Shown here: piece after piece, positions 5,606 to 5,834 of the stretch
Position numbering within the stretch: position 1 is the stretch's first letter
Layout of the letters: every line of letters starts with the position of its first letter
Assembly: GCA_007131465.1 (NCBI GenBank)
Contig: SLQN01000375.1
Location: 1-5,834, forward strand
Source of the DNA: Paracoccaceae bacterium
GTDB lineage: Bacteria > Pseudomonadota > Alphaproteobacteria > Rhodobacterales > Rhodobacteraceae
DNA: 5,834 nt
Direction of reading: 5' to 3'
Notes under the pieces: generated by a model
What the model saw: only the letters and a program-made list of their open reading frames with translations
What the model was told of the DNA's origin: nothing
Databases searched by the model: none
Position numbers and translations under genes: made by a program

Positions 5606-5834
5606 CCTTTTCTATGCGGGACGCGCAGCGAGTTCTTTTGCAAGAATGCAGTCGTCAGTGGGTGGATTCGCCCCGGCTTTTTGACATCGTGAATATCCAG
5701 GACGGGCCGCGCGATAGGCGTCGAGGTCGAGGCAGTTGGTGTTTCCTGCCAGTTTCGCCCGGCCCGTATTCCAAACGGTCAGGACAATCCTTTCGCTGGA
5801 ACGGAGCTGCGGTTCAGTAATCCGTCTCCACATA
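5600..5834. other. unassigned right end
   Basis: This stretch of about 235 bp contains no gene I can recognise. On the minus strand a frame is open from the window edge, with an ATG at 5833, to a TAG at 5614-5612. It would encode 73 residues (starting MWRRITEPQ, ending ELAARPA) with no membrane segment or known motif. A plus-strand frame (5578-5820) overlaps it. Neither has convincing codon structure or a clear ribosome binding site within view. The region may be more of the mobile-element scar or the tail of a gene lying to the right. Confidence 0.35.

Noticed and set aside
5301..5692. Overlapping plus-strand frames of 118-127 codons
   Set aside because: They lie opposite the transposase remnant, pass through the terminator-like hairpin and show no family features.
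1..5834. CRISPR array, tRNA, rRNA or toxin-antitoxin genes
   Set aside because: No regularly spaced repeats, cloverleaf-like sequence, rRNA motif or paired small genes were seen on either strand.

Overview
The window most likely comes from an alphaproteobacterium, possibly of the Rhodobacterales/roseobacter type. The basis is moderately high GC with GC-rich codon use, a Tat-type signal on a tripartite tricarboxylate transporter (TTT) binding protein, and the style of the neighbouring IS5-family remnant. This is an inference from composition and protein style, not from a marker gene.

Layout, read in the transcribed (minus) direction from high to low coordinates. About 5600-5834 is an unassigned stretch with one open frame reaching the window edge. 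About 4923-5599 is a decayed IS5-family transposase holding only the N-terminal part of the protein, with two frame changes and several stops. About 4748-4922 is an AT-rich intergenic region that should hold the promoter. Then comes a compact four-gene unit: tctC-like periplasmic binding protein (3719-4747), tctB-like small membrane subunit (3168-3719), tctA-like large membrane subunit (1602-3095) and an amidase-signature hydrolase (170-1597). At the low-coordinate edge (1-18) there may be the first six codons of a further gene in the same direction.

The four genes look like one transcription unit. tctC and tctB overlap by one base (TGATG). tctA and the amidase gene are 4 nt apart, with the amidase ribosome binding site inside the end of tctA. 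Only tctB-tctA has a real gap (72 nt), and that gap contains a perfect 8-bp hairpin. The simplest reading is an uptake-and-hydrolysis module: TctC captures an organic anion in the periplasm, TctA/TctB move it across the inner membrane, and the amidase cleaves an amide bond in it or in a derivative. The substrate cannot be read from the sequence.

I did not find a clearly new type of biological system. The points worth a second look are the transporter-amidase coupling, the tctB-tctA hairpin, the terminator-like hairpin inside the transposase remnant, the A6 run at one of its frame changes, and the unexplained right end.
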